A stretch of DNA of 33,335 nt from Anaerolineales bacterium UBA5797 (GTDB lineage: Bacteria; Chloroflexota; Anaerolineae; Anaerolineales; Villigracilaceae), in contig DIDP01000049.1 in assembly GCA_002418205.1 (NCBI GenBank), positions 1 to 33,335 on the forward strand, given 5' to 3'. Position 1 is the first letter of the stretch. Each line of letters starts with the position of its first letter. Of the stretch, positions 13,792-23,169 are shown in pieces. A program made the translations under genes and the position numbers. The notes under the pieces were generated by a model that saw nothing but the letters and a program-made list of their open reading frames with translations, was not told the origin of the DNA and made no database searches.

Positions 13792-15492
13792 ATGAAACAA
13801 TTACGCTGGCAAATCCTTGTTGTTGTTGTGACCCTGGTGATCGTGGCTGTGCTGCTTTATACCCAGCAATCCTCACCGGTTCCGGGAGGCGCGACCATCT
13901 CCCAGCAACCCGAGCAGGGAGGCGTCTATACGGAGGGGCTGGTCGGTTCGCTGGGACGGTTGAACCCGTTGCTGGATTGGAACAATTCCGCCGACCGCGA
14001 TGTGGACAGGCTGCTGTTTAGCGGTCTGATCCATTTCGATGAGCGCGGCCTGCCGCAGTCTGATCTCGCCGAGTCATGGGGCGTTTCGCAGGACGGCACG
14101 ATCTATAACTTCACCATTCGTCCCAATGCTATCTGGCACGATGGCGCACCTGTGACGAGCGATGACGTCATCTTCACCATCGAGATGATGAAGAGTGCCG
14201 GTTCGCTATACCCGCAGGACATCAAGGACTTGTGGGGGCGGGTGGAAGTCACAAAGTTAAACGACAAAAATCTGAAGTTTACCCTGCCCGAACCCTACGC
14301 GCCGTTCTTCGATTATCTGGCGTTCGGCGTGTTGCCGAAGCACCTGCTCGAATCGGTCCCGCCGGACCAGATGGCAAACGCGGAGTTCAACATCAACCCC
14401 GTTGGAACGGGTCCATATCGCTTCGATCATCTGATCGTGGAGAACGGGCAGATCGCGGGTGTGGTGCTCACTGTATTCGATAATTATTATCGCACCGCGC
14501 CCTATATCGAGCAGGTTGTTTTCCGTTATTACCAAACCTCATCCGCCGCGCTGGATGCCTATCAACAGGGGGATGTCTTTGCAGTCAGCCAGATCACGCC
14601 TGATGTGCTGGAAGCCGCCCTGGAGGAACCGAATCTCTCGGTCTACACCAGCCTCATGCCGCAGATGTCCTTCGTTCTTTTCAACCTGAACGATCCGCAG
14701 GTTGCCTTTTTGCAGGATGCGAAACTCCGGCGCGCCCTCATGCTTGGACTGAACCGTTCGAGCCTCATCAGCGAGTTCCTGCGCGGCCAGGCTGTCATTG
14801 CAGATACGCCGATCCTCCCCGGTTCGTGGGCATACTTCGACGGCACGGAACATTTCGAATATGACCCGGATGCCGCGATCAACTTGTTAAAGGCTGAAGG
14901 CTATGTCATCCCGGCAGACGGCGGGGATGTGCGCGCCAAGGATGGCGTCCCGCTTGTGTTCACGTTGGTACATCCGAATGACGTTTTACACTCGCAGATC
15001 GCAACCGCGATCCAGACACAATGGGCGAAGATCGGTGTCCGTGTGGATTTGCAAGCCGCGCCCTATGACCAGCTTGTGAATGCAACCCTCGCTTCGCGCG
15101 CCTTTCAAGCTGCCCTCGTTGACCTGAACCTTTCGCGCACCCCCGACCCCGACCCATACCCCTTCTGGCATCAAGCCGAAGCCGTAGGCGGACAGAACTA
15201 CACCCAATGGGACAACCGCGCCGCCAGCGAATATCTCGAACAGGCGCGCGTCACCACGGATTATTCCCTGCGCACGCGGCTCTATCGCAACTTTCAGGTG
15301 ATCTTCGCCAAGGAACTGCCGGCGCTTCCGTTGTACGTCCCCGTGTATTCCTACGGCGTGGATTCGCAGGTGCAGGGCGTGCAGGTCGGTCCGTTGTATG
15401 AGCCGAGCGACCGCCTCTCGACATTGCCAAGCTGGTACCTGCTTACGCGCCGCGCGTTGGACGAGGAAGTTGCGCCAACAGTATCACCGTAA
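13792..15492 (+). CDS. Membrane-anchored family 5 solute-binding protein (peptide/nickel ABC type)
   Basis: This 566-residue protein matches family 5 extracellular solute-binding proteins: GSLGRLNPLLDWNNSADRDV near the start, LAESWGVSQDGTIYNFTIR, the WHDGAPVTSDDVIFTIE motif, NPVGTGPYRF and the C-terminal half with LRRALMLGLNRSSL. Such proteins bind oligopeptides, sugars or metals for an ABC importer. The N-terminus (residues 6-24) is an uncleaved-looking membrane anchor with no lipobox. No permease or ATPase gene is adjacent, so it may serve a transporter encoded elsewhere. No ribosome binding site is visible before the ATG; a T-rich tract ends right at it. Confidence 0.9.
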   Translation: MKQLRWQILVVVVTLVIVAVLLYTQQSSPVPGGATISQQPEQGGVYTEGLVGSLGRLNPLLDWNNSADRDVDRLLFSGLIHFDERGLPQSDLAESWGVSQDGTIYNFTIRPNAIWHDGAPVTSDDVIFTIEMMKSAGSLYPQDIKDLWGRVEVTKLNDKNLKFTLPEPYAPFFDYLAFGVLPKHLLESVPPDQMANAEFNINPVGTGPYRFDHLIVENGQIAGVVLTVFDNYYRTAPYIEQVVFRYYQTSSAALDAYQQGDVFAVSQITPDVLEAALEEPNLSVYTSLMPQMSFVLFNLNDPQVAFLQDAKLRRALMLGLNRSSLISEFLRGQAVIADTPILPGSWAYFDGTEHFEYDPDAAINLLKAEGYVIPADGGDVRAKDGVPLVFTLVHPNDVLHSQIATAIQTQWAKIGVRVDLQAAPYDQLVNATLASRAFQAALVDLNLSRTPDPDPYPFWHQAEAVGGQNYTQWDNRAASEYLEQARVTTDYSLRTRLYRNFQVIFAKELPALPLYVPVYSYGVDSQVQGVQVGPLYEPSDRLSTLPSWYLLTRRALDEEVAPTVSP

Positions 15493-15498
15493 ATATCG

Positions 15499-15529
15499 AG
15501 TGACAGTTGTCCATAAGATGGCTGTCACT
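15499..15529 (+). terminator. Hairpin between the binding protein and the dipeptidase
   Basis: The outer 8-bp stem AGTGACAG / CTGTCACT encloses an inner CCAT-AAG-ATGG hairpin. Only a short TT follows, so termination may be partial. It overlaps the upstream ATG at 15507, which supports the later dipeptidase start at 15552. Confidence 0.45.
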
Positions 15530-15551
15530 TTGCATCATGAAAAGAGGAATA

Positions 15552-16925
15552 ATGAGCAATCTTCAAAACGCACTCGAGTATGCAAAACAAAACCGCGAAC
15601 GCTTTATCAATGAATTGAACGAAGTGCTTAAAATACCGTCCATCTCCACCGATGCGGAATATAAGAGTGAGACCCTGCAAGCCGCCGAATGGATGGCGAA
15701 CCACCTGAAAAAACTGGGCATGGAAAATGTCGAGATCATGCCCACTGATAATGACGGTCACCCTGTTGTCTATGGCGATTATCTCAAAAAGCCCGGCGCA
15801 CCGACCGTGTTGGTCTATGGACATTACGATGTCCAGCCGCCAGATCCGCTGGAATTGTGGGAGACCGGTCCCTTCGAGCCGCAGGTACGCGGCGACCTGT
15901 TGTTCGCGCGCGGTTCCTCCGACATGAAGGGGCAGGTGCTGGCGGTCTTCGATGCGATCGAGTCTGTGGTGAAGGCTGGCGGGATGCCGGTCAATTTGAA
16001 GTTCATCCTGGAGGGCGAGGAGGAGATCGGTTCGAAGAACCTCGAACCCTTCCTTAAAAATCACGCCGAAAAATTCAAGGCGGATGTATCGCTCAACCCC
16101 GATGCCGGTATGATGGGCATTGACATGCCAACCATCACCTACGGTCTGCGCGGGCTGGCATACATGGAAGTCCACGTATGGGGACCGAAAGCCGACCTGC
16201 ATTCCGGTCTGTACGGCGGCGCGGTCCACAACCCTGCCCAGGCGTTGACCGAATTGATCGCAAAGATGCACGACGAGAAGGGACGTGTGACGCTCCCCGG
16301 TTTTTACGATCGCGTGCGTCCCATCAGTGAGCAGGAGCGCGCCGACTTCGCGCGGCTTCCAAATGACGACAAGCATTATTTGGGGGAGACAGGCGTCCCT
16401 GCGTTATGGGGCGAGGCGGGATATATCTCCGCAGAACGGACCGGGGCGCGTCCCACGCTGGAGGTCAACGGTCTGCTTTCCGGCTGGACGGGTCCCGGCT
16501 CGAAGACGGTCCTGCCCGCGAAAGCGATGGCGAAGATCTCCTGCCGCCTTGTCCCCGATCAAAATGATGATGAGGTTGTGGAGCAGATGAAGCGCTTCAT
16601 GGAAGCGAACGCGCCGAAGACGATCCATTGGGAGGTCAAGAAATTGACTGGCAGTCCGCACGCCATAGCGGATCTGAACAACCCCGGCGTGAAGGCAATG
16701 GACAAGGCGATGGAGGCGGTTTGGGGGACTCGTCCCTATTATCGCCGTGAAGGCGGCTCGATCGGCGCGGTGGCGATGCTCCAGCAGATCTGCGGGGTCG
16801 AATCCGTTTTGGTGGGTATGGGATTGCCAAGCGACAACGTCCATTCACCGAACGAACATCTGCACCTGCCGACATGGTACAAGGGCATCGACTCGTTCAT
16901 CCATTTCTTTTATAACCTGGGATGA
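15552..16925 (+). CDS. M20-family dipeptidase
   Basis: The 457-residue protein carries the M20 metallopeptidase motifs: GHYDVQP with His91 and Asp93, GSSDMKGQ with bridging Asp124, and LEGEEEIGS with the catalytic and metal Glu residues at 156-158. SLNPDAGM and a C-terminal NVHSPNEH metal histidine follow. The central dimerization/lid domain is present (LHSGLYGGAVHNPAQAL). The DVQPPDPLELWE form is typical of cytosolic non-specific dipeptidases of the carnosinase-like group. The start at 15552 has gagg 5 nt upstream; an earlier in-frame ATG at 15507 lies in a hairpin. It sits after a peptide-type binding protein, consistent with peptide use. Confidence 0.92.
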   Translation: MSNLQNALEYAKQNRERFINELNEVLKIPSISTDAEYKSETLQAAEWMANHLKKLGMENVEIMPTDNDGHPVVYGDYLKKPGAPTVLVYGHYDVQPPDPLELWETGPFEPQVRGDLLFARGSSDMKGQVLAVFDAIESVVKAGGMPVNLKFILEGEEEIGSKNLEPFLKNHAEKFKADVSLNPDAGMMGIDMPTITYGLRGLAYMEVHVWGPKADLHSGLYGGAVHNPAQALTELIAKMHDEKGRVTLPGFYDRVRPISEQERADFARLPNDDKHYLGETGVPALWGEAGYISAERTGARPTLEVNGLLSGWTGPGSKTVLPAKAMAKISCRLVPDQNDDEVVEQMKRFMEANAPKTIHWEVKKLTGSPHAIADLNNPGVKAMDKAMEAVWGTRPYYRREGGSIGAVAMLQQICGVESVLVGMGLPSDNVHSPNEHLHLPTWYKGIDSFIHFFYNLG

Positions 16926-16983
16926 TCGCGCCGGACGGATTCTGGGTAACGGAGAAGCGCGACGTTTCAAAGATTTGAGGACC

Positions 16984-17865
16984 ATGGAAGATAAGATCAT
17001 AACTTACGGCGGACAGGCGGTCATTGAAGGTGTGATGATGCGCGGACGGAATGCGTTCGCAGTTGCCATGCGCGCGCCCGATGGCAATATCGTCGTCCAC
17101 AGGGAAAACCTCGCGGCGGTCTATCGTTCGCGCGTTGCGAAAATCCCGTTCCTGCGCGGCGTGATCCTGCTCTGGGATGCGTTGGGTCTGGGGATGAAGG
17201 CTCTCACACTTTCCGCCAACACGCAGACGGGCGAGGACGAAAAGCTCGAAGGACCGGCATTGTATCTCACGCTCTTCACTTCGCTTGCCATAGGGATCGG
17301 TTTATTTATATTGTTGCCTGCAGGCGTGGGCGGGCTGGCTGAACATTATCTCGGCTGGCAGAACCTTGCCCATAATCTGCTTGAAGGCTTGATCCGCCTC
17401 GTCCTGCTGGTCGGTTACATCTGGGCGATCGGCTTCATGCCTGACGTGAAACGCCTGTTTGGGTATCATGGCGCGGAACACAAGACCATCAACGCCTTTG
17501 AATCAGGCGCCGAGCTCACGCCGGAAGTTGTGTCGAAATATCCCATCGAACATCCGCGTTGCGGCACGGCGTTCATCCTCACATTTGTGTTGCTCTCGGT
17601 CCTTGTGCATAGCGCTCTCGGCGATCTGACCATCTTTTGGCGGCTGGCCAGCCGCGTCCTGCTGATCCCTGTCATCGCCGGGATCGCGGTGGAGTACATC
17701 CGCTGGACCGCCAATCATCTGGACTCGCCCTTTGTGCGCCTCCTCATCAAGCCGAATCTTGCCCTGCAATCCCTGACCACGCGCGAACCCGACACCTCCA
17801 TGCTGGAGGTTGCGATCCAATCCTTCAAGACGATGCGCCAGGCGGAACAGGAATTTTCAGTATAA
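16984..17865 (+). CDS. DUF1385 membrane protein (YqhQ-like)
   Basis: The 293-residue protein begins with the DUF1385 hallmark YGGQAVIEGVMMRG (8-21) and later has GYHGAEHKTINAFE and HPRCGTAFIL, conserved segments with His and Cys that could bind metal. Hydrophobic helices lie at about 95-118, 135-155 and 195-235. The family is widespread in Firmicutes and Chloroflexota, and its biochemical role is not established. The ATG at 16984 was chosen because the signature starts there; an upstream ATG at 16747 would overlap the dipeptidase in another frame. A strong terminator follows. Confidence 0.9.
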   Translation: MEDKIITYGGQAVIEGVMMRGRNAFAVAMRAPDGNIVVHRENLAAVYRSRVAKIPFLRGVILLWDALGLGMKALTLSANTQTGEDEKLEGPALYLTLFTSLAIGIGLFILLPAGVGGLAEHYLGWQNLAHNLLEGLIRLVLLVGYIWAIGFMPDVKRLFGYHGAEHKTINAFESGAELTPEVVSKYPIEHPRCGTAFILTFVLLSVLVHSALGDLTIFWRLASRVLLIPVIAGIAVEYIRWTANHLDSPFVRLLIKPNLALQSLTTREPDTSMLEVAIQSFKTMRQAEQEFSV

Positions 17866-17897
17866 AGTTTTCCACATGGGGGCATGGAATGACCTTC

Positions 17898-17931
17898 ACA
17901 AGGACAGATGGAGAATCTGTCCTTGTTTTTT
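17898..17931 (+). terminator. Rho-independent terminator after the DUF1385 gene
   Basis: A perfect 12-bp stem (17898-17909 with 17915-17926) with a 5-nt loop is followed by a run of T. It lies 32 bp after the stop codon. Confidence 0.88.
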
Positions 17932-17962
17932 GTGTGGAACACGGACGTTCAAAAATGGGTTA

Positions 17963-17968
17963 TATATT
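17963..17968 (+). promoter_or_regulatory. TATATT -10 box with a very short or absent leader
   Basis: TATATT, within tatatatt, ends 5 nt before the ATG at 17974 and lies just after the preceding terminator. No ribosome binding site is visible, so the mRNA is probably leaderless. The -35 match is poor. Confidence 0.4.
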
Positions 17969-17973
17969 CTGAT

Positions 17974-18858
17974 ATGAAAAAGACCGGAAGGCCTGTACAG
18001 ATCTTCGTTCTGATAATGCTTCTCACGGGCATGTGCATTGGTGGATATGCCCTCTACGATCGCGGGCGCCCGGCGCCTGTCCCAATGAAGCAAACCTTGT
18101 ATGACGGTGTGGTCTATCGTCGCGTGGTCCAGATTGTGCCGCATCCGATGATCGCCCATGTCATCGTTATTGACCGGACCAAGAGTAAGGCCAGGTTCCT
18201 CGTCACTCCTGCGGATTTGGAGGGAGAATATCCCTTGAGCGCGCGGACCACCTCACAATTCCTCGATGAGTTCAATGTGCAGGTCGCCATCAACGGAGAT
18301 GGGTTCAAACCCTGGTGGTCACGCAGTCCTGTGGACTATTACCCGCGCCTCGGTGACCCGGTGATCCCGCTGGGGTTTACCGCCTCCGGTGGCAATATCT
18401 ACGCGTCCGGGCGTTCCAATGAAGTTGGCATCGAGCCTACGCTGTACATCTCCCGGCAGAATCATCCCTCCTTCAACCGCAAACCCGGCAGGGTCTATAC
18501 AGCCATTTCAGGGGACCGTATGCTCGTGGAGAAGGGGGAGGTGGTGGCTGGCTTGGACGGCTCTGAAAGCGAGCCGCGTACCGCCATCGGCATCAACCGG
18601 AACGGGCGGTATGTCTATCTTGTCGTTGTGGATGGGCGTCAGCCTTACTACAGCGATGGCGCCACGTTCCTTCAGCTGGCGCAATTGCTCGTCAAACAGG
18701 GCGCATACTTCGCGATGAGCCTGGATGGCGGCGGTTCATCCACACTGGTAATCGAGGGGGATGACGGTGTACCGGTCATCATGAATTCCCCGATCGATAA
18801 CTATATCCCGGGCCGCGAACGGCCGGTGGCAAATCATTTTGGGGTGATTCTTAAGTAG
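17974..18858 (+). CDS. Exported phosphodiester glycosidase (NAGPA) domain protein
   Basis: The 294-residue protein has a short N-terminal anchor or signal (about 8-26) followed by a NAGPA/DUF2233 domain. Visible motifs are FNVQVAINGDGF, RTAIGINRNGRYVYLVVVDG and the hallmark MSLDGGGSSTLVI, then a C-terminal RPVANHFGVIL. The family is named for the mammalian uncovering enzyme that removes GlcNAc from phosphodiesters; bacterial members act on cell-wall or capsule glycans or are uncharacterised. The start at 17974 is preferred because the earlier ATG at 17908 lies inside the terminator. Confidence 0.88.
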   Translation: MKKTGRPVQIFVLIMLLTGMCIGGYALYDRGRPAPVPMKQTLYDGVVYRRVVQIVPHPMIAHVIVIDRTKSKARFLVTPADLEGEYPLSARTTSQFLDEFNVQVAINGDGFKPWWSRSPVDYYPRLGDPVIPLGFTASGGNIYASGRSNEVGIEPTLYISRQNHPSFNRKPGRVYTAISGDRMLVEKGEVVAGLDGSESEPRTAIGINRNGRYVYLVVVDGRQPYYSDGATFLQLAQLLVKQGAYFAMSLDGGGSSTLVIEGDDGVPVIMNSPIDNYIPGRERPVANHFGVILK

Positions 18859-18882
18859 GGATGGGCGGCTGCCTGTCCCTAC
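18855..18882. terminator. Hairpin in the convergent gap
   Basis: GTAGGGA (18855-18861) pairs with TCCCTAC (18876-18882), with a partly paired gggc/gcct inside. It spans the short gap between two converging genes and overlaps the stop codon of the left one. No long T-run is seen, so a bidirectional terminator is only plausible. Confidence 0.4.
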
Positions 18883-18888
18883 ACCAGG

Positions 18889-19716
18889 TTAGAACTCGAT
18901 CTCCCCGACCTGCTCGAAATTGACATCGAACAGGTCCTCCGCTTCTGTCTCCGCCTCTGCCTGCTCCACATCACCCGCCCGGACTCCCCGGTCGCAGTAG
19001 GATCTGTAGGGGCAGTAACTGCATTTCGTCCGGTCATCAGTAAGCGGGTAGGAGGATGCGTTCTGGATCTCCTCCGCCAATTTGACCAGCGTATCCCAAT
19101 CCCGTTTGTATTGCGCGGACGTGTAGGCGAAGCGCGCCGGCTCATCCGGAAAATCCGCGAACCAGTACACCATCTCGATCTGTTCCGGCTCGAAAGGTCT
19201 CCCGTTGTTCAAGTGCGTACCGGCGCGGACGAGCAAGGCGCGATAAACGCGCGTTTGCATTCTTGCGGACAGCCACTCATTGCGCGGGCGTCTGCGATAG
19301 GTCTTCCAATCGTAGATGACGGCTTTGCTGTTTTCGATGGCAATGAGATCGTACTTGGCGAGCAGGCGATGGTTGCCCAACGGCGCGGAGAGGGTTGCTT
19401 CGGGGTATAAGCTTCCGAAGTCTCCAAGACCTCGGAAGTCTGGAGACGCAATAAAATTCTCCCACCATCTCTGCAGGTTGGGCGTGTTTGCCAACTTGCT
19501 GATCTGTTCACCTGGAATGCCGATCAAATATTGCTGTACGAGGCGATGAAAATATTCGCCCTCCTGCTGGTGTTTCTCGTTCTCCAGCGCAGGCTCGGAT
19601 TCGATCGCAGGATAGGACAAGCGCTCAAGGTAACGAAGTTGGAATCTGCGGGCGCAGTCCACGTAATCTTGCAGGGAGGATTGGGAGAGGGTTGAAAATG
19701 TCGCAGGCATTTCCAT
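18889..19716 (-). CDS. PD-(D/E)XK nuclease of the RecB/Cas4/AddB type with Fe-S cysteines
   Basis: This 275-residue protein shows RecB-family motifs in order: SQSSLQDYVDCARRF with Cys21, GEYFH (53-57) with the motif I histidine, Asp123 in KYDLIA, Asp136-Trp-Lys138 as the D-x-K core, and QTRVY (154-158). The C-terminal Cys232-x2-Cys235-x5-Cys241 with Cys21 gives the four-cysteine pattern that holds a 4Fe-4S cluster in Cas4 and AddB. It likely acts on DNA ends as nuclease or helper. No helicase or cas gene is nearby. It follows pyrG by 23 bp. A TATAAT (19719-19724) lies 2 nt before the first ATG and 8 nt before a second in-frame ATG at 19710, which may be the true leaderless start. Confidence 0.85.
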   Translation of the reverse strand: MEMPATFSTLSQSSLQDYVDCARRFQLRYLERLSYPAIESEPALENEKHQQEGEYFHRLVQQYLIGIPGEQISKLANTPNLQRWWENFIASPDFRGLGDFGSLYPEATLSAPLGNHRLLAKYDLIAIENSKAVIYDWKTYRRRPRNEWLSARMQTRVYRALLVRAGTHLNNGRPFEPEQIEMVYWFADFPDEPARFAYTSAQYKRDWDTLVKLAEEIQNASSYPLTDDRTKCSYCPYRSYCDRGVRAGDVEQAEAETEAEDLFDVNFEQVGEIEF

Positions 19717-19718
19717 GA

Positions 19719-19724
19719 ATTATA
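19719..19724 (-). promoter_or_regulatory. TATAAT -10 box ahead of the Fe-S nuclease gene
   Basis: A perfect TATAAT on the - strand lies between the pyrG stop and this gene. It ends 8 nt before the ATG at 19710, the same spacing as at the CapA gene, with no Shine-Dalgarno between them. The -35 region is poor. Confidence 0.45.
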
Positions 19725-19739
19725 CATTGCCCATGAATA

Positions 19740-21353
<1,614 letters not shown>

Positions 21354-21373
21354 TTTCACCTCATGGTTATTAT

Positions 21374-21456
21374 GTCGTTGCGAGGAGGAATTGAGTGACC
21401 ACGAAGCAATCTCTTCCCTGTAAGGGGATTGCTTCGGGCTTTGCACTCGCAATGAC
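21374..21456. repeat. Palindrome with GTCGTTGCGAG / CTCGCAATGAC ends
   Basis: The terminal 11-bp arms (21374-21384 and 21446-21456) pair with one mismatch. A perfect inner 10-bp pair CGAAGCAATC (21402-21411) / GATTGCTTCG (21427-21436) makes an elongated hairpin. The element stops 20 bp before the pyrG ATG. The layout resembles widely dispersed gtcattgcgag-type repeats known from many bacterial genomes (recollection). Confidence 0.78.
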
Positions 21457-21467
21457 AATTAAAGAAG

Positions 21468-21495
21468 ATGGGGAGGGCGTTGAAGCCCTCCCCAT
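21468..21495 (-). terminator. Terminator of the roadblock gene
   Basis: A perfect 11-bp GC-rich stem (21468-21478 with 21485-21495) with a 6-nt loop lies 40 bp after the stop codon at 21535. On the - strand it is followed by a T-rich CTTCTTTAATT. Confidence 0.8.
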
Positions 21496-21534
21496 TGGGG
21501 TTGCTTAGTGAAAAGTGCTGATCGTAATTTTGTA

Positions 21535-21909
21535 TCATCCGACCAGTTTGGTGAGATCTTCCGCGGCGCGGCGCATCTCGAGAAAGATCAAGCCCAGTTT
21601 TGCTTCGTGACGAGCCAGCGCGGTCAATACCGCTTCTTCGCCGACCGAGGTCAAAACGATCGAGCCGGCGTCGCCTTTGATGTACACCTGCTCCAGTCCG
21701 GCGCGCCCCAACTCGTTGGAGATCCGCTCACCGAGCGAAAGCATGGCGGCAGACATCGCAGATACGCGGTCCTCCTCCACGCCCTGCTGTAAAGCCGAGG
21801 CCATGATCAAACCATCCACCGAAACAACAGCCGAGGCTTCGATATCGGGTGCGGCAGCCTGCATGTTTCGCAATCGTTCAACCATTTGCTCGGAACGGGA
21901 TTTGGACAT
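21535..21909 (-). CDS. Roadblock/LC7 domain protein
   Basis: The 124-residue protein has the roadblock fold order: an N-terminal helix (SEQMVERLRNMQAAAP), the strands SAVVSVDGLIMASAL, the helix DRVSAMSAAMLSLGERISNELG, then VYIKGDAGSIVLTSVGEEAVLTAL and a final helix. Bacterial roadblock proteins commonly regulate MglA-like small GTPases in polarity or motility, but no GTPase gene is adjacent. The start at 21909 has caggag 6 nt upstream; a longer TTG start at 21936 is less likely. Confidence 0.88.
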   Translation of the reverse strand: MSKSRSEQMVERLRNMQAAAPDIEASAVVSVDGLIMASALQQGVEEDRVSAMSAAMLSLGERISNELGRAGLEQVYIKGDAGSIVLTSVGEEAVLTALARHEAKLGLIFLEMRRAAEDLTKLVG

Positions 21910-22044
21910 GGGGTTCTCCTGTTTGAAATCTGCCAAAGTTTACCATGATTCAAAATGCAGGAGAATGGGCTTCTCCCGTCCTGGAGATTTTTGTAAAGAT
22001 ATTGTTATTTACCGTTCACGCATATCAACACAACTCCCAAAAAT

Positions 22045-22073
22045 TTGACCGCCTTCCCTCTTCATGTTAGACT
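22045..22073 (+). promoter_or_regulatory. Promoter of the surface Ig-like protein gene
   Basis: TTGACC (22045-22050), a 17-bp spacer and TAGACT (22068-22073) form a plausible vegetative promoter. The transcript would start near 22080, about 8 nt before the ATG at 22088. It overlaps an earlier ATG at 22064, which argues against that start. Confidence 0.5.
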
Positions 22074-22087
22074 TATCCGTCAATTTT

Positions 22088-22693
22088 ATGAAACCACATC
22101 TCCTCATCCCCCTGGTTTTGTTTCTCGTTGCCGCGCAGGATTCCCCGCCGGTCTCGATCACATTTCCGGCATCCAGCGATTTCATCAGCGGAGAAGTGAC
22201 CATTACCGGCACGACGGATGTTGTGGATTTTGCCTCATCGCAGTTGGATTTTTCATACGCTTCAGACTCCACCGGCACCTGGTTCACACTCCAGTCCTCC
22301 TCCCAGCCGGTCATTGACTCGCCTCTCGCCCTGTGGGATACGACGCTCATCAGCGATGGAGAATACATCCTTCGCCTGCGCGTGTTTTTGACCGATGGCT
22401 CCGTTCAGGAGGTGAGTCTGCCTGTCACGGTTCAAAACGACTCTCCGATCCTGACGCCCACGCCGATGGTCACCTCCACGCCGGATAAACTCGTTGAGCA
22501 GGTCCCTACGCCGTTCCGGGTTGCCGCCTCTCCCACACCGACCTCAACGCCGCATCCCACCCCGACCATACTGCCTGAGAATCCCGTCTCGTTGAATCGA
22601 TCTGCAATTTATGTGAGCCTTGGGCGCGGCGCATTGGTCATCCTCGGCTTGTTTGCTTTTGCAGGGATTATCTTTCGCTTCCGTCGTTACTGA
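22088..22693 (+). CDS. Secreted, C-terminally anchored Ig-like protein
   Basis: This 201-residue protein has a signal peptide (PHLLIPLVLFLVAA), one beta-sandwich Ig-like domain (PVSITFPASSDFISGEVTI, then SPLALWDTTLISDGEYILRL and VSLPVTVQND), a Thr/Pro-rich linker (about 130-165) and a C-terminal membrane helix with a basic tail (ALVILGLFAFAGIIFRFRRY). The Ig-like pattern is typical of surface modules that bind glycans or spacers, but no function can be named. It is a typical wall-facing anchored protein. The start follows from the promoter position. Confidence 0.75.
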   Translation: MKPHLLIPLVLFLVAAQDSPPVSITFPASSDFISGEVTITGTTDVVDFASSQLDFSYASDSTGTWFTLQSSSQPVIDSPLALWDTTLISDGEYILRLRVFLTDGSVQEVSLPVTVQNDSPILTPTPMVTSTPDKLVEQVPTPFRVAASPTPTSTPHPTPTILPENPVSLNRSAIYVSLGRGALVILGLFAFAGIIFRFRRY

Positions 22694-22708
22694 TTACACA
22701 GATCTTCG

Positions 22709-22748
22709 GTGGTTGAGTAAGCGGCGATAGCCGCTGTATCGAAACCAC
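22709..22748. repeat. Palindromic element of the gtggttgag...tatcgaaaccac family
   Basis: The outer GTGGTT (22709-22714) / AACCAC (22743-22748) and inner AGCGGC (22720-22725) / GCCGCT (22730-22735) arms make a compact hairpin with a GATA loop. It belongs to the same family as 8895-8944 and 8972-9016. It fills the gap before the Nudix gene, ending 19 bp before its ATG. Confidence 0.75.
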
Positions 22749-22767
22749 AGATAACCAAAATGCTTTT

Positions 22768-23169
22768 ATGAACCGTCCACGTGCCTGTGCCGCCATCATC
22801 AAAGATGACATGATCCTCATGGTTTGTCATCAGACTGATTCGAGAATTTATTGGACACTTCCCGGCGGTGGAGTGTCCGAAGGTGAATCATTGGAACAAG
22901 CTGTAATCCGTGAAGTGCAGGAGGAAACAGGTCTGGATGTAAAAGTGGTTCGATTGTTGTTCGAGGAAGATTATGAGTACGGAAAGAGCTATTGCTTTCT
23001 CACCGAATTGATCGATGAGCGGACCGAGCCGACACTTGCATTCCTCCCCGAAGAAGAATCCACATTCGGCACAATGCTTCGATCTGTAAAATGGCATTTC
23101 ATCAAAGATAAAAAGTATGATATTCAAGTTTCGAAAGTTATTTCCACCGTTGGACTCAAATATGCCTGA
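22768..23169 (+). CDS. Nudix hydrolase
   Basis: The 133-residue protein has the full Nudix box: Gly34, Glu40, Arg48-Glu49, Glu52-Glu53 and Gly55 (GVSEGESLEQAVIREVQEETG). Nudix enzymes hydrolyse nucleoside diphosphates linked to another group, such as 8-oxo-dGTP, ADP-ribose or other NDP-X, and the substrate is not given by the motif. The stop overlaps the start of pth by 8 bases in another frame, suggesting coexpression. No ribosome binding site is visible upstream; a palindromic repeat ends 19 bp before the ATG. Confidence 0.9.
   Translation: MNRPRACAAIIKDDMILMVCHQTDSRIYWTLPGGGVSEGESLEQAVIREVQEETGLDVKVVRLLFEEDYEYGKSYCFLTELIDERTEPTLAFLPEEESTFGTMLRSVKWHFIKDKKYDIQVSKVISTVGLKYA

Noticed and set aside
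17908..17973. Longer start for the glycosidase gene
   Set aside because: The ATG at 17908 lies within the terminator stem-loop, and the added residues do not look like a signal peptide.
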